DNA of 64,000 nt from GCA-002793235 sp965267355. Its GTDB lineage: Bacteria > Bacteroidota > Bacteroidia > Flavobacteriales_E > Vicingaceae. Below, piece after piece: positions 15,857 to 24,886 of this stretch. Below the pieces are notes generated by a model. The model was not told the DNA's origin, ran no database searches, and saw only the letters and a list, made by a program, of their open reading frames with translations. The DNA lies in contig OZ253956.1 in the NCBI GenBank assembly GCA_965267355.1, positions 620,001 to 684,000 on the forward strand. The letters are read 5' to 3'. The translations under genes and the position numbers were made by a program. Each line of letters opens with the position of its first letter. The stretch's first letter is position 1.

Positions 15857-17605
15857 ATGAAGAAGTTATTTTACTTATTTATCGCAGCATCTGTAGTTTT
15901 AACTAGCTGTGGGGGAGACAACAGTAATAAAGAAAAAAACACTAACGAAGCTAAAGGTGGTGTAAAGTATGGTGGTGTATTTAAAATGAATGAAACAGAA
16001 GATTTCAAAAGTTTATACCCACTTAACATTACTATGGCTCTTGAGCAACGTATTGCCAACCAGGTTTATGAAGGTCTAGTAAAACTAAACCAAGAAGATT
16101 TAAGTGTTATTCCTGCTATTGCTGAAAAATGGGATATCAACGAAGATGCAACTTCATATACTTTTCATTTAAGAAAAGGGGTAATGTTCCATGATAATAC
16201 TTGTTTTGAAGGTGGTAAAGGAAGAGAAGTTACTGCTAATGACTTTAAATATTGTTTAGACAGAATATGTGTAAGCAGTCCAGAAAACCAGATGTATTGG
16301 TTATTTAAAGATAAGGTAAAAGGTGCAAACGAATATTACGAAGCCAACAAAGCTGGTAATGCTCCTGAAGGAGGAGTTGAAGGAATAAAAGTGGTTGATG
16401 ACTATACTTTACAGATTGACTTAAATTATTCATTTGCTGGTTTCTTAAATATTGTTAGTCATGCAGCATGTTATGTATATCCAAAAGAAGCTGTTGAAAC
16501 TTATGGAGCTGACTTAAGAATTAACCCTATTGGTTCTGGTCCATTTAAAGTAAATAAAATTAAAGAAGGAGAAACTGTAATCCTTGGTAGAAACGAGGCT
16601 TACTGGAAAAAAGATCAGCACGGAAACCAATTACCATATTTAGATGGTGTTAAGTTTTTATTCAACAAAGAGAAAAAGGCTGAATTATTAAACTTTAAAA
16701 AAGGTGATTTAGACATGGTTTTCCGTTTACCACTTGAAATGATTGATGAAGTTGTTGGTGAATTAGAAGATGCTAAAAAAGGTGGAAACAGACCTTATGT
16801 TATGCAAGTTGTTCCTGCTCTAAGCGTTTACTATCTTGGTATGCAACACAAGCTACCTCCTTTTGACAATGTTGATGTTAGAAAGGCTTTTAACTATGCA
16901 ATTGATAGAGAATCTATCGTAACTTATACGCTTCAAGGAGAAGGAAGAGCTGCCTTAAATGGTATTGTTCCTCCTTTTAAAGGATACGACTATGAAAATG
17001 TTAAGGGTTATGAATATGACGTAGAAAAAGCTAAAGAATACTTAGCAAAAGCTGGTTATCCGAACGGTAAAGATTTTCCTGAGGTTACATTACAAATTAA
17101 CCCAGGTGGTGGTGATAGAAACGTTCAGATTGCAGAAGTAGTTCAAAAAATGTTAAATGAGAATTTAGGTATTAACATTAAAATAGAACAAATGCAATTC
17201 GCTCAACATTTAGAAAACCTGGAAACAGGTAAAGCATTATTTTGGAGAGCTGGATGGATTGCAGATTACCCAGACCCTGAAAACTTCTTAAACTTATTAT
17301 ATGGTGGACATGTGCCTGAAGATTTAAATACTAAGGCATATATCAACGCCATGCGTTATCAAAGCGAATCTTTTGATTCAATATTTAATGCTGCCTTAAG
17401 AGAAATTGATGATGCTAAACGTTTTGAATTATTCAGACAAGCTGATCAAAAACAAATAGATGATGCAGCTGTTATGCCTATCTTCTATGATGAAAACACT
17501 AGACTGATTCAAGTACACGTTAAAAATTTCCCATCAAACGCAATGGAGTATAGAGATATGACTGAAGTATATTTTGATTACGGAGATGCTGAAGCTACTA
17601 AATAA
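15857..17605 (+). CDS. ABC transporter substrate-binding lipoprotein, family 5 (oligopeptide/dipeptide type)
   Basis: A 582-residue solute-binding lipoprotein of the OppA/DppA family, which binds peptides or similar solutes outside the inner membrane. The lipobox L-T-S-C gives a lipidated Cys18, followed by a Gly/Asn-rich linker. Family features include Y-E-G-L-V-K-L near residue 75, A-x-x-W-x-I-N-x-D-A-x-x-Y-T-F-H-L-R-K-G-V near 95-115, the V-R-K-A-F-N-Y-A-I-D-R motif near 345 and the L-A-K-A-G-Y-P-N-G segment near 395. No permease or ATPase gene adjoins it, so it is an orphan binding protein here. It is a single-gene unit between its own promoter and a strong terminator. Confidence 0.93.
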   Translation: MKKLFYLFIAASVVLTSCGGDNSNKEKNTNEAKGGVKYGGVFKMNETEDFKSLYPLNITMALEQRIANQVYEGLVKLNQEDLSVIPAIAEKWDINEDATSYTFHLRKGVMFHDNTCFEGGKGREVTANDFKYCLDRICVSSPENQMYWLFKDKVKGANEYYEANKAGNAPEGGVEGIKVVDDYTLQIDLNYSFAGFLNIVSHAACYVYPKEAVETYGADLRINPIGSGPFKVNKIKEGETVILGRNEAYWKKDQHGNQLPYLDGVKFLFNKEKKAELLNFKKGDLDMVFRLPLEMIDEVVGELEDAKKGGNRPYVMQVVPALSVYYLGMQHKLPPFDNVDVRKAFNYAIDRESIVTYTLQGEGRAALNGIVPPFKGYDYENVKGYEYDVEKAKEYLAKAGYPNGKDFPEVTLQINPGGGDRNVQIAEVVQKMLNENLGINIKIEQMQFAQHLENLETGKALFWRAGWIADYPDPENFLNLLYGGHVPEDLNTKAYINAMRYQSESFDSIFNAALREIDDAKRFELFRQADQKQIDDAAVMPIFYDENTRLIQVHVKNFPSNAMEYRDMTEVYFDYGDAEATK

Positions 17606-17625
17606 TAATTTACAATAATTTGTTT

Positions 17626-17660
17626 AAAAGCCTTTTGAAAGATTTCAAAAGGCTTTTTTA
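17626..17660 (+). terminator. Rho-independent terminator of the binding-protein gene
   Basis: Near-perfect arms (17626-17640 and 17643-17657) with core AAAGCCTTTTG / CAAAAGGCTTT, followed by a T-rich tract. Confidence 0.9.
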
Positions 17661-17680
17661 TTTTTTGTTGTTTTACCCTA

Positions 17681-18631
17681 ATGGATAAAAAATTAGTCAT
17701 AACTATTCTTCTGGCAATTATACAAAATTGTGTATTCACTCAAATTCTAGATATAAATCAACCTCTTTTTACTGACAAGCCTTTTTTTAATCAAAGCTTT
17801 ATCAAAACCAATAAAATCAAATCCATTAAAGGTTCAATTTCTTCTAAAAAAGTAAGAGATATAATCAGAACTAAAGGGCTTGATTATTACTATGAATTTA
17901 ATAATGATGGCACATTACTAATGCAACTAGCTTCTCATGATTCAAAAGGACTAAAAGATTCCAGCATTATAACCTATTGCTATAACGAAACAGGGAGGGT
18001 GAGCATAAAAAGAAAAAGCGACAGTTATGGATATTACTCTCATCATTATAAATATAATGAAAACGGAAATGTAGTTTTACAAACTTATTGTAGAGATGAA
18101 AATCGATTTGAATGCAAAAGTAAGTTTGAACTCAAAAAGCAATATACCATTATTGCTGATAGTTTTTCATACAAACAAATAAGTAATACTCAAACCAAAA
18201 AACTATTTTACAACAACTCAGGTAAAATTTTTAAAGAACAAACAAATTATTATAACGAATTAGGTTACTTAATTGAAGAATACACCAAATTTTTAATTGG
18301 CAATAAAAAGAAAAAAGTTACCTACGAATATGATGAAATGGGAAGGTTGTATAAAAAGCACACTTACATCAATATTGCCAGCAATAAAAAGAAAACCGAA
18401 GAGTATAGTTATGATGAAATAGGTAATGTTTTAGACATTAAAATTTATGAAAATGAAAAATACATCACCCGAAAACAATTTTTATACGATAACAAAACTA
18501 TGTTGTTAATCGCTCAAATTATCCAAGATATAGAAAGTGAATTTTTGAGAATAATTCAATACAAATACACTTTTTTTGGAGACAAAAACCAAGTACAGTT
18601 TACCGACACCCTAGACACCTCAATAGAATAA
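17681..18631 (+). CDS. Secreted protein with YD/RHS-like repeats, function unknown
   Basis: A 316-residue protein with a hydrophobic N-terminal signal sequence (residues about 5-20, possible cleavage after F-T-Q). The body has at least five short repeats of the type Y-x-Y-(N/D)-E-x-G-(N/R)-V-x-x-x-x-x-Y, similar to YD repeats in RHS proteins and to small Bacteroidota cell-wall-associated proteins. It lacks the long repeat array and toxin tip of true Rhs proteins. It is Lys- and Tyr-rich. It lies between a terminator and the ECF sigma factor gene with about 90 bases on the right, so it probably forms its own unit. No function can be assigned. Confidence 0.7.
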   Translation: MDKKLVITILLAIIQNCVFTQILDINQPLFTDKPFFNQSFIKTNKIKSIKGSISSKKVRDIIRTKGLDYYYEFNNDGTLLMQLASHDSKGLKDSSIITYCYNETGRVSIKRKSDSYGYYSHHYKYNENGNVVLQTYCRDENRFECKSKFELKKQYTIIADSFSYKQISNTQTKKLFYNNSGKIFKEQTNYYNELGYLIEEYTKFLIGNKKKKVTYEYDEMGRLYKKHTYINIASNKKKTEEYSYDEIGNVLDIKIYENEKYITRKQFLYDNKTMLLIAQIIQDIESEFLRIIQYKYTFFGDKNQVQFTDTLDTSIE

Positions 18632-18645
18632 TATTTTTTGAAAAA

Positions 18646-18663
18646 ATTGCGAAAAAACGCAAT
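18646..18663. promoter_or_regulatory. Small inverted repeat upstream of the ECF sigma gene
   Basis: ATTGCG (18646-18651) and CGCAAT (18658-18663) flank an A6 spacer, about 57 bases before the sigma start. It may be an operator or a short hairpin ending the gene before it, but it lacks a T tract. Confidence 0.25.
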
Positions 18664-18719
18664 AGATTCTAAATGTTTCGTCTTTCTAATCGAAAGCCCT
18701 TTATAAAAAGGTTTTTTAA

Positions 18720-19253
18720 ATGAACTTGGAATCAGAAAATAGAAAAAAACTTAAAGACTTTTTTGGTGAGGAATATAGGTCTCTTAAGATTTATGTAAAC
18801 TCAAGAATACAGGATACAGCCAATCGAAGTGCAGAAGATATTATCCAAGATGTTGCATTAAAACTATTTTCAGGTGCAGATAGGTATGCTCCAATTAATA
18901 ATGTAGCTGGCTTTGTATACAGATCAATAAAAAACAAAATTATTGACATCATGCGAACCAATAAACAACCGGATATAATTGAAAATAATTCAGATTTTCT
19001 AAACCTTGGGGAAGTACTAGATCAATCAACAGACAACCACACTCCAGAAAAATTGATTGTCGTTTTAAAAAATTGCATCGATGAATTAAAACCAGAGTAC
19101 AGAAATATTATAGTAGCAATAGATTTTGAGGGTTCCAGCTACAATGAAATTTCAAATGAAACAGGAATACCAATAGGAACATTAATGTCTAGAAGGCATA
19201 GAGCCATTGGAATTTTATATAAAAAATTAGAATCAGAAATTAATAACATATAA
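18720..19253 (+). CDS. RNA polymerase sigma factor, ECF (sigma-70 family)
   Basis: A 177-residue extracytoplasmic-function sigma factor. Region 2 spans about residues 15-80 and includes D-I-I-Q-D-V-A-L-K-L-F and the promoter-opening segment V-A-G-F-V-Y-R-S-I-K-N-K-I-I-D. Region 4 spans about 110-170, with a helix-turn-helix around Y-N-E-I-S-N-E-T-G-I-P-I-G-T-L-M-S-R. No region 1.1 or 3 is present. The next gene, 10 bases downstream, encodes a small membrane protein that could act as or with an anti-sigma factor. The target promoters are unknown. Confidence 0.92.
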   Translation: MNLESENRKKLKDFFGEEYRSLKIYVNSRIQDTANRSAEDIIQDVALKLFSGADRYAPINNVAGFVYRSIKNKIIDIMRTNKQPDIIENNSDFLNLGEVLDQSTDNHTPEKLIVVLKNCIDELKPEYRNIIVAIDFEGSSYNEISNETGIPIGTLMSRRHRAIGILYKKLESEINNI

Positions 19254-19263
19254 ACTAAAAATC

Positions 19264-19674
19264 ATGAAAAATTTTTTCACTCATAGCTTTAGAAAAAAAT
19301 CTCCATTAGAAATTGTTGGTATAATCATATTTGGAACAATTGTAATAGGAGGGTTGGCCGTTTTATTCGGTTTTGTAATAATGTGGTTATGGAATTGGCT
19401 AATGCCAGAATTATTTGGATTAACAACATTAACCTACTGGCAAGCCGTAGGCCTCTTTATTCTATTAAAACTTCTTTTAGGAGGATGTGGTAGAGGTGGT
19501 AGCAAAAAATCATCTAAGAAATCTTGCAATAAAGACCAGAAGAAATCTAAGGGTGATTTTTCCAAATGGGAACATTATGACAAGTTTTGGAAAGAAGAAG
19601 GTGATGAGCTTTATAAAAAATATCTTGAGCGACAATCCAGTCCAACTCAAGAAAATGAATCTCCACAAGAATAG
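19264..19674 (+). CDS. Small two-helix membrane protein, possible anti-sigma partner
   Basis: A 136-residue protein that I do not recognise as a named family. Two hydrophobic segments lie at about residues 16-45 and 55-75, the second ending in G-G-C-G-R-G-G. A strongly charged cytoplasm-like tail (about 80-136) is rich in Lys, Ser and Glu. It follows the ECF sigma gene by 10 bases and must be co-transcribed. The position suggests control of that sigma factor, as with many ECF-membrane protein pairs, but it has no recognisable zinc anti-sigma motif. The link is inference only. Confidence 0.7.
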   Translation: MKNFFTHSFRKKSPLEIVGIIIFGTIVIGGLAVLFGFVIMWLWNWLMPELFGLTTLTYWQAVGLFILLKLLLGGCGRGGSKKSSKKSCNKDQKKSKGDFSKWEHYDKFWKEEGDELYKKYLERQSSPTQENESPQE

Positions 19675-19700
19675 TAGTAACTCTTTTAAATAATTACACT

Positions 19701-19919
19701 ATGGAAATTTTGGTATTTAAAACAGATATTGTGTCAAAGAAAAAAGTAGACGATTTAAAACCTATGTTCAATCAACATTATGGCATAATGAATTGGTCAG
19801 TTGATGTTGATGACATTGACAATGTACTCAGAATTGAGACAACATCTAACCTTAGAGAAGAAGAAATTATTGGATTAGTTCAACAACAAGGTTTTTACAT
19901 TGAAACATTATCTGATTAA
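19701..19919 (+). CDS. Small HMA-like ferredoxin-fold protein without metal cysteines
   Basis: A 72-residue protein with the beta-alpha-beta-beta-alpha-beta pattern of heavy-metal-associated domains: I-L-V-F-K-T-D-I at the start, V-D-D-L-K-P-M-F helix, W-S-V-D-V-D-D strand, L-R-I-E-T strand, and E-E-I-I-G-L-V-Q-Q-Q-G-F-Y helix. The C-x-x-C metal loop of copper chaperones is absent, so metal binding by that route is unlikely. It follows the sigma/membrane pair by 26 bases and overlaps the convergent DUF420 gene by 4 bases. A regulatory or structural role is possible. Confidence 0.7.
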   Translation: MEILVFKTDIVSKKKVDDLKPMFNQHYGIMNWSVDVDDIDNVLRIETTSNLREEEIIGLVQQQGFYIETLSD

Positions 19920-20440
19920 ACATAATAAGGAGATATCATCAAATAAACAACAACCCCAGTAATCGCTACATATAACCATAAAGGAAATGCAATTTTGGCA
20001 ATTTTTTTATGCTTATCAAACAATTCTGATAAAGCCCTGGTATAAGTAATTAATACTAACGGAATAATTGCTATTGATAATAAAATGTGGGTAATTAACA
20101 CAAAATAATAAACATATTTAATAGCTCCTTCTCCACCATAAACAGTTGAATCTGAAGTCATGTGATAGGCAACATACATTACCAAAAATAAAATTGACAA
20201 TATCAAACTCGCTTTCATCAAGCGCTCGTGCAAAACTCTTTTCCCTTTTTTAATAGCAACTACTGCTGCAATTAACAAAATGGCTGTTAATCCATTAATA
20301 CTTGCATAAATTGGAGGTAAGAATGTTAAAGGTTCTACATTAGGAATTTTTATACCAAAAAGTGCTGCAACAGCTAATGGTAAAACTATAGAAACAATAA
20401 TTGTGAATTTTTTATACTTGTTTTCAGCAGGTGCTGTCAT
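19916..20440 (-). CDS. DUF420 membrane protein (CtaM/YozB-like), cytochrome oxidase assembly
   Basis: A 174-residue integral membrane protein with about five hydrophobic helices (near residues 12-30, 42-62, 75-92, 108-132 and 148-170). It resembles the DUF420 family, whose Gram-positive member CtaM is needed for heme-copper oxidase activity. The conserved H in V-L-H-E-R-L-M-K-A-S and the Y-H-M-T near residue 90 fit the family. The ATG overlaps the TGA of the upstream heme O synthase gene by 4 bases, so translation is coupled and the two act in the same pathway. Confidence 0.85.
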   Translation of the reverse strand: MTAPAENKYKKFTIIVSIVLPLAVAALFGIKIPNVEPLTFLPPIYASINGLTAILLIAAVVAIKKGKRVLHERLMKASLILSILFLVMYVAYHMTSDSTVYGGEGAIKYVYYFVLITHILLSIAIIPLVLITYTRALSELFDKHKKIAKIAFPLWLYVAITGVVVYLMISPYYV

Positions 20441-21327
20441 ATAATTCTATCAATAAGAATAATGGTTAAGGATAAAATCAAATACAAATAAGAAAGTAGT
20501 AAAACTCTTAAGGCAAACTTATCATCTTTGGTTTGGACCAATTTTATAGCAGGGTATAACATCAACAAAGACAATATACCCAAACCAATTGTTGTAATTC
20601 TACCTGTAATCTCAAAAATCTCTGGTAAAAATCCCATTACCAAAAGAGCAATTACACTTAGTACAATTAGAACTGCTGTAGCTGTATTTTTTTTACCAAA
20701 AGGAATCATTTTAAAGCCCGCTTTTTGGTAATCATCATTTACCCTCCAAGCTATAGCCCAAAAGTGTGGAAATTGCCAAACAAACTGAATTGCAAATAAA
20801 ATACCTGCTTCTAAACTAAAACTCCCTGTTGCTGCAACCCAACCCAACATTGGAGGTATTGCACCAGGAAATGCTCCAACCAAAACCGAAATGGTTGAAA
20901 CTCTTTTTAATGGAGTATATAAAGCCACATACATTGCAATTGCCAACAGTCCTAAAATCCCACTTAGTGGATTTAACAACCACAACATTGCAACTCCAAG
21001 CACACCAAATGCAGAAGCAACAATAACACCTTCAGCAACTGAAATTTTTCCGGTTGGCATTGGCCTTTGTGATGTTCTGTCCATCAGTTTATCGTAGTTC
21101 CTTTCTATAACCTGATTAAAAGCATTCGATGAACAGGTAACCAAAAAACCACCTATTACTAAAAATAACACCTCAGTAAAATTATAAACTGGTGCACCAA
21201 TAAAATAGCCAAAAACAGCAGATATAACTACAAATGACGTTAACTTGATTTTAAACAACTGCAAGTAACAACCTATCCTTTCAGAAAAAGTGAGTGATGA
21301 TACCTTAGAAATTTTAGTGATTGCCAT
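20437..21327 (-). CDS. cyoE: Protoheme IX farnesyltransferase (heme O synthase)
   Basis: A 296-residue UbiA-superfamily prenyltransferase that adds a farnesyl group to heme B to make heme O for terminal oxidases. The polyprenyl diphosphate-binding motif N71-x-x-x-x-R-N-x-D79-x-x-x-D83 and the R-P-M-P-T-G just after it are intact; a second conserved segment R-V-N-D-D-Y-Q-K-A-G-F-K-M lies near residue 195. About eight to nine transmembrane helices follow family topology. It is the first gene of a two-gene operon with the DUF420 gene and has a TATATTTG box 18 bases upstream. It could also be named ctaB. Confidence 0.95.
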   Translation of the reverse strand: MAITKISKVSSLTFSERIGCYLQLFKIKLTSFVVISAVFGYFIGAPVYNFTEVLFLVIGGFLVTCSSNAFNQVIERNYDKLMDRTSQRPMPTGKISVAEGVIVASAFGVLGVAMLWLLNPLSGILGLLAIAMYVALYTPLKRVSTISVLVGAFPGAIPPMLGWVAATGSFSLEAGILFAIQFVWQFPHFWAIAWRVNDDYQKAGFKMIPFGKKNTATAVLIVLSVIALLVMGFLPEIFEITGRITTIGLGILSLLMLYPAIKLVQTKDDKFALRVLLLSYLYLILSLTIILIDRII

Positions 21328-21344
21328 TTGTTGTTATAAAGCAG

Positions 21345-21352
21345 CAAATATA
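21345..21352 (-). promoter_or_regulatory. -7 box for the heme O synthase operon
   Basis: The minus strand reads TATATTTG, an exact TAnnTTTG match 18 bases before the start codon. The 208-base divergent gap 21328-21535 holds this box and the candidate secA box, and nothing else recognisable. Confidence 0.5.
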
Positions 21353-21443
21353 GTTAAATGAGCTAAAATATTAAAATTAGACTCCTATCATATTTTGCTC
21401 TGATTTTTTTAAGGAATCGCTACCTACAACCACCTTAAATAAC

Positions 21444-21451
21444 TACTTTTG
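21444..21451 (+). promoter_or_regulatory. Candidate -7 box for secA
   Basis: TACTTTTG matches TAnnTTTG and would give a leader of about 80 bases before the ATG at 21536. No convincing -33 element is seen, so this is tentative. Confidence 0.35.
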
Positions 21452-21535
21452 CGAATTGCGTTAAGCCAATTTGTCAGTAAAATCTTTTTGGTAGGGTAGT
21501 TGACATTTAGGCTAAAAATTAAATAGAATAATAAG

Positions 21536-24500
21536 ATGAGTGGAATACTAAGTAAAGTTCTTAAAACATTTGTTGGAAGTAAGTCAGATAGAGATTATAA
21601 AGAACTATCGCCAATCATAGATGAAACTGCAACAGCATTTAATTCTTATCAGTCACTAAGCAACGATGAACTACGAGCAAAAACATTCGAATTAAAAAAT
21701 CGTATTGCTGAGAAAATAAAAGCAGACGAAGATGAAATTGCTAGTCTAAGGGAAAAAATTGAAATAGATACCAATTTATCCATTGTAGAAAAAGAAGATA
21801 TCTACAATAAAATTGATGAGATAGATAAAAAAGTTCTTGAACAAATTGAAGAGGTTCTTGTCGAAATAAAAGGTGAAGCATTTGCAGTAGTAAAAGAAAC
21901 AGCTAGAAGATTTTCTGAAAATGAGACCATTGAAGTTACAGCAACAGGTTTAGATAGAGACATTGCAGCAGAAAGAGACCATGTGAAAATTAATGGCGAT
22001 AAAGCGGCTTACAATAGCACATGGCTTGCTGCTGGAAATCCCATTAAATGGGAAATGGTGCATTATGATGTTCAGTTAATTGGTGGTAGAGTTTTACACG
22101 AAGGTAAAATTGCCGAAATGATGACTGGTGAAGGTAAAACCTTAGTAGCAACTTTACCTGTTTACTTGAATGCCCTTGCCGGAAGAGGTGTTCATGTGGT
22201 TACTGTTAACGACTATCTTGCAAAAAGGGATAGTGAGTGGATGGCTCCAATGTTTGAATTTCATGGTTTAACCGTTGATTGTATTGATAAACATCAACCA
22301 AACTCTGAAGAAAGAAGACAAGCATATTTAGCAGATATTACATATGGAACCAATAATGAATTTGGTTTTGATTACTTGAGAGATAATATGGCACGCAGTC
22401 CAGAAGATCTAGTTCAACGTAAGCATCATTACGCAATTATTGATGAAGTTGATTCTGTATTGATTGATGACGCAAGAACTCCATTAATTATTTCTGGTCC
22501 TACTCCAAAAGGGGATAAACACGAATTTCATGAGTTAAAACCAAGAGTAGAAAAATTGGTTGCTGCACAGCGTAAATATGTAACCACAGCTTTGGCTGAT
22601 GCCAAAAAACTTCTTTCTCCACTAAGTGATGGAGAAAAAATAAGCAAAGAAGATCAAGAAACTGGTGGAATGGCTTTATTAAGGGCTCATCGTGGTTTAC
22701 CTAAAAACAAAGCATTGATTAAGTTTTTAAGTGAGCATGGAATTAAGGCTGCTTTACAGAAAACTGAGAACTTTTATATGCAAGACCAAAGTAAAGAAAT
22801 GCATAAGGTTGACGCTGAACTTTACTTTGTTATTGATGAGAAAACCAATAGTGTTGAGCTAACTGAAAAAGGAATTGAGTTAATTACTGGTTCTGGAGAT
22901 GATGCTAACTTTTTTGTAATGCCGGATATTGGTTCTGAAGTAGCAAAAATTGAAAAATCCGAAGCCCCTGACCAGGAAAAACTAGTAGCCAAAGAAAAAA
23001 TGATACAGGATTACTCTGTAAAAGCAGAACGAATCCATACTATTAACCAGTTGCTGAAGGCGTACGCTATGTTTGAAAATGATGTAGAGTATGTGGTAAT
23101 GGACAACAAAGTGAAAATTGTTGATGAACAAACTGGTCGTATCATGGAAGGAAGGCGTTATTCTGATGGACTTCACCAAGCTATTGAAGCAAAAGAAAAT
23201 GTAAAAGTAGAAGCTGCTACACAAACTTATGCAACCGTTACTTTACAAAATTACTTTAGAATGTACCACAAGTTATCTGGTATGACTGGTACTGCTGAAA
23301 CCGAATCACAAGAGTTTTGGGACATCTACAAATTGGATGTTGTGGTAATCCCTACTAACAAACCAATTGCAAGAGATGATAGAGAAGATTTAGTCTATAA
23401 AACTAATCGTGAAAAATACAATGCCATTATTGATGAAATAGTGAGCTTGGTAGAAAACAAAAGACCCGTATTAGTTGGTACTACCTCGGTTGAAATATCT
23501 GAGTTACTAAGCCGTATGCTTAAAATGAAAGGCATTAAGCATAATGTATTAAATGCAAAATTACACCAGCGTGAGGCTGAAGTTGTTGCAGAAGCAGGTA
23601 AGGCTGGGGCTGTAACTATTGCAACCAACATGGCAGGTAGAGGTACCGATATTAAATTGCAAGAAGGTGTTAAAGAAGCTGGAGGTTTAGCAATTATCGG
23701 TACTGAACGACATGATTCTAGACGTGTTGATAGGCAGCTAAGAGGTAGAGCTGGAAGACAAGGTGATCCAGGTTCTTCTCAATTCTTTGTTTCATTGGAA
23801 GATAACCTAATGAGATTGTTCAATTCTGAGCGTATCATTAAGTTAATGGATAGAATGGGGCTTGAAGAAGGAGAGGTAATTCAGCACTCAATGGTTACCA
23901 AATCTATCGAAAGAGCCCAGAAAAAAGTAGAAGAAAACAACTTTGGTATTCGTAAACGATTGCTAGAGTATGATGACATCATGAACTCTCAGCGTGAGGT
24001 AATTTACACCAAAAGAAGAAATGCTTTATATGGAGAAAGGATGGGAGTAGAAATCTCTAACATGGTTTATGATGTGTGTGAATCTTTGGTAAATGAATAT
24101 CAAGATTACGGTGATTATGAAGGGTTTAAATTAGAGTTAATTAGATTACTATCTGTAGACTGTTCTTTTAATGAAAAAGAGTTTTTTGAGAAAAATGCTC
24201 AAGAGATAACAGAAGAATTGCACGAGCAAGCCGTTAATCATTATGTGAGAAAATCTGAGATGATTGCTCAAAATGCATTCCCAGTGATAAAAGATGTTTA
24301 TGAGAATCAAGGTGCACAATACGAAAATATATTGGTTCCTATTACTGATGGAATGAAAACTATAAACATTTCTGTTCCATTAGAAAAAGCTTATAATTCT
24401 GAGGGTAAAGAGCTGGCGAAGTCTATTGAAAAATCAGTAATTCTTGCTTTAATAGATGATGACTGGAAAGAGCACTTACGTGAAATGGACGAATTGAAAC

Positions 24501-24886
24501 AATCGGTACAAAATGCCGTACATGAGCAAAAAGATCCTTTATTAATTTACAAGTTTGAAGCATTTAAATTATTTAACGAAGTACTACTTAAAATTAATAA
24601 AGAAGTTGCCAGTTTCTTGATGAAATGTAACTTGCCTCAGCAGCAAGGTGGCGAACAAATTTCAGCTCAGCAAAATGCTCCTCAACCAAAAACAGACATG
24701 AGCCAGCTGCAAACCAGCCGACCAGAAACGGTTTCAAGTTCTGCAACGCAGCAGCAAGGAGGACAACCAGAACAACCCCAACCAAAAGCTCAACCAGTAA
24801 GAGTAGAGAAAAAGGTTGGAAGAAATGATCCTTGCCCATGCGGTAGTGGTAAAAAGTATAAACAATGTCACGGAAAGCTAGGCTAA
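21536..24886 (+). CDS. secA: Preprotein translocase ATPase SecA
   Basis: The 1116-residue motor of Sec export, acting at the inner membrane with SecYEG. The Walker A site M-T-G-E-G-K-T lies near residue 195 and the DEAD-type box I-I-D-E-V-D near 302. The preprotein cross-linking region carries a long insertion (about residues 330-450) compared with the roughly 900-residue E. coli protein, as is usual in Bacteroidota. The second motor domain contains N-M-A-G-R-G-T-D and the Q-L-R-G-R-A-G-R-Q-G-D-P-G-S motif. The Gln/Pro-rich linker ends in the zinc-binding C-P-C-G-S-G-K-K-Y-K-Q-C-H-G. The next gene starts inside its last 22 bases. Confidence 0.98.
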   Translation: MSGILSKVLKTFVGSKSDRDYKELSPIIDETATAFNSYQSLSNDELRAKTFELKNRIAEKIKADEDEIASLREKIEIDTNLSIVEKEDIYNKIDEIDKKVLEQIEEVLVEIKGEAFAVVKETARRFSENETIEVTATGLDRDIAAERDHVKINGDKAAYNSTWLAAGNPIKWEMVHYDVQLIGGRVLHEGKIAEMMTGEGKTLVATLPVYLNALAGRGVHVVTVNDYLAKRDSEWMAPMFEFHGLTVDCIDKHQPNSEERRQAYLADITYGTNNEFGFDYLRDNMARSPEDLVQRKHHYAIIDEVDSVLIDDARTPLIISGPTPKGDKHEFHELKPRVEKLVAAQRKYVTTALADAKKLLSPLSDGEKISKEDQETGGMALLRAHRGLPKNKALIKFLSEHGIKAALQKTENFYMQDQSKEMHKVDAELYFVIDEKTNSVELTEKGIELITGSGDDANFFVMPDIGSEVAKIEKSEAPDQEKLVAKEKMIQDYSVKAERIHTINQLLKAYAMFENDVEYVVMDNKVKIVDEQTGRIMEGRRYSDGLHQAIEAKENVKVEAATQTYATVTLQNYFRMYHKLSGMTGTAETESQEFWDIYKLDVVVIPTNKPIARDDREDLVYKTNREKYNAIIDEIVSLVENKRPVLVGTTSVEISELLSRMLKMKGIKHNVLNAKLHQREAEVVAEAGKAGAVTIATNMAGRGTDIKLQEGVKEAGGLAIIGTERHDSRRVDRQLRGRAGRQGDPGSSQFFVSLEDNLMRLFNSERIIKLMDRMGLEEGEVIQHSMVTKSIERAQKKVEENNFGIRKRLLEYDDIMNSQREVIYTKRRNALYGERMGVEISNMVYDVCESLVNEYQDYGDYEGFKLELIRLLSVDCSFNEKEFFEKNAQEITEELHEQAVNHYVRKSEMIAQNAFPVIKDVYENQGAQYENILVPITDGMKTINISVPLEKAYNSEGKELAKSIEKSVILALIDDDWKEHLREMDELKQSVQNAVHEQKDPLLIYKFEAFKLFNEVLLKINKEVASFLMKCNLPQQQGGEQISAQQNAPQPKTDMSQLQTSRPETVSSSATQQQGGQPEQPQPKAQPVRVEKKVGRNDPCPCGSGKKYKQCHGKLG

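Noticed and set aside
17681..18631. Rhs-type toxin
   Set aside because: YD-like repeats are present but there is no Rhs core cleavage motif, no toxin tip and no immunity gene.
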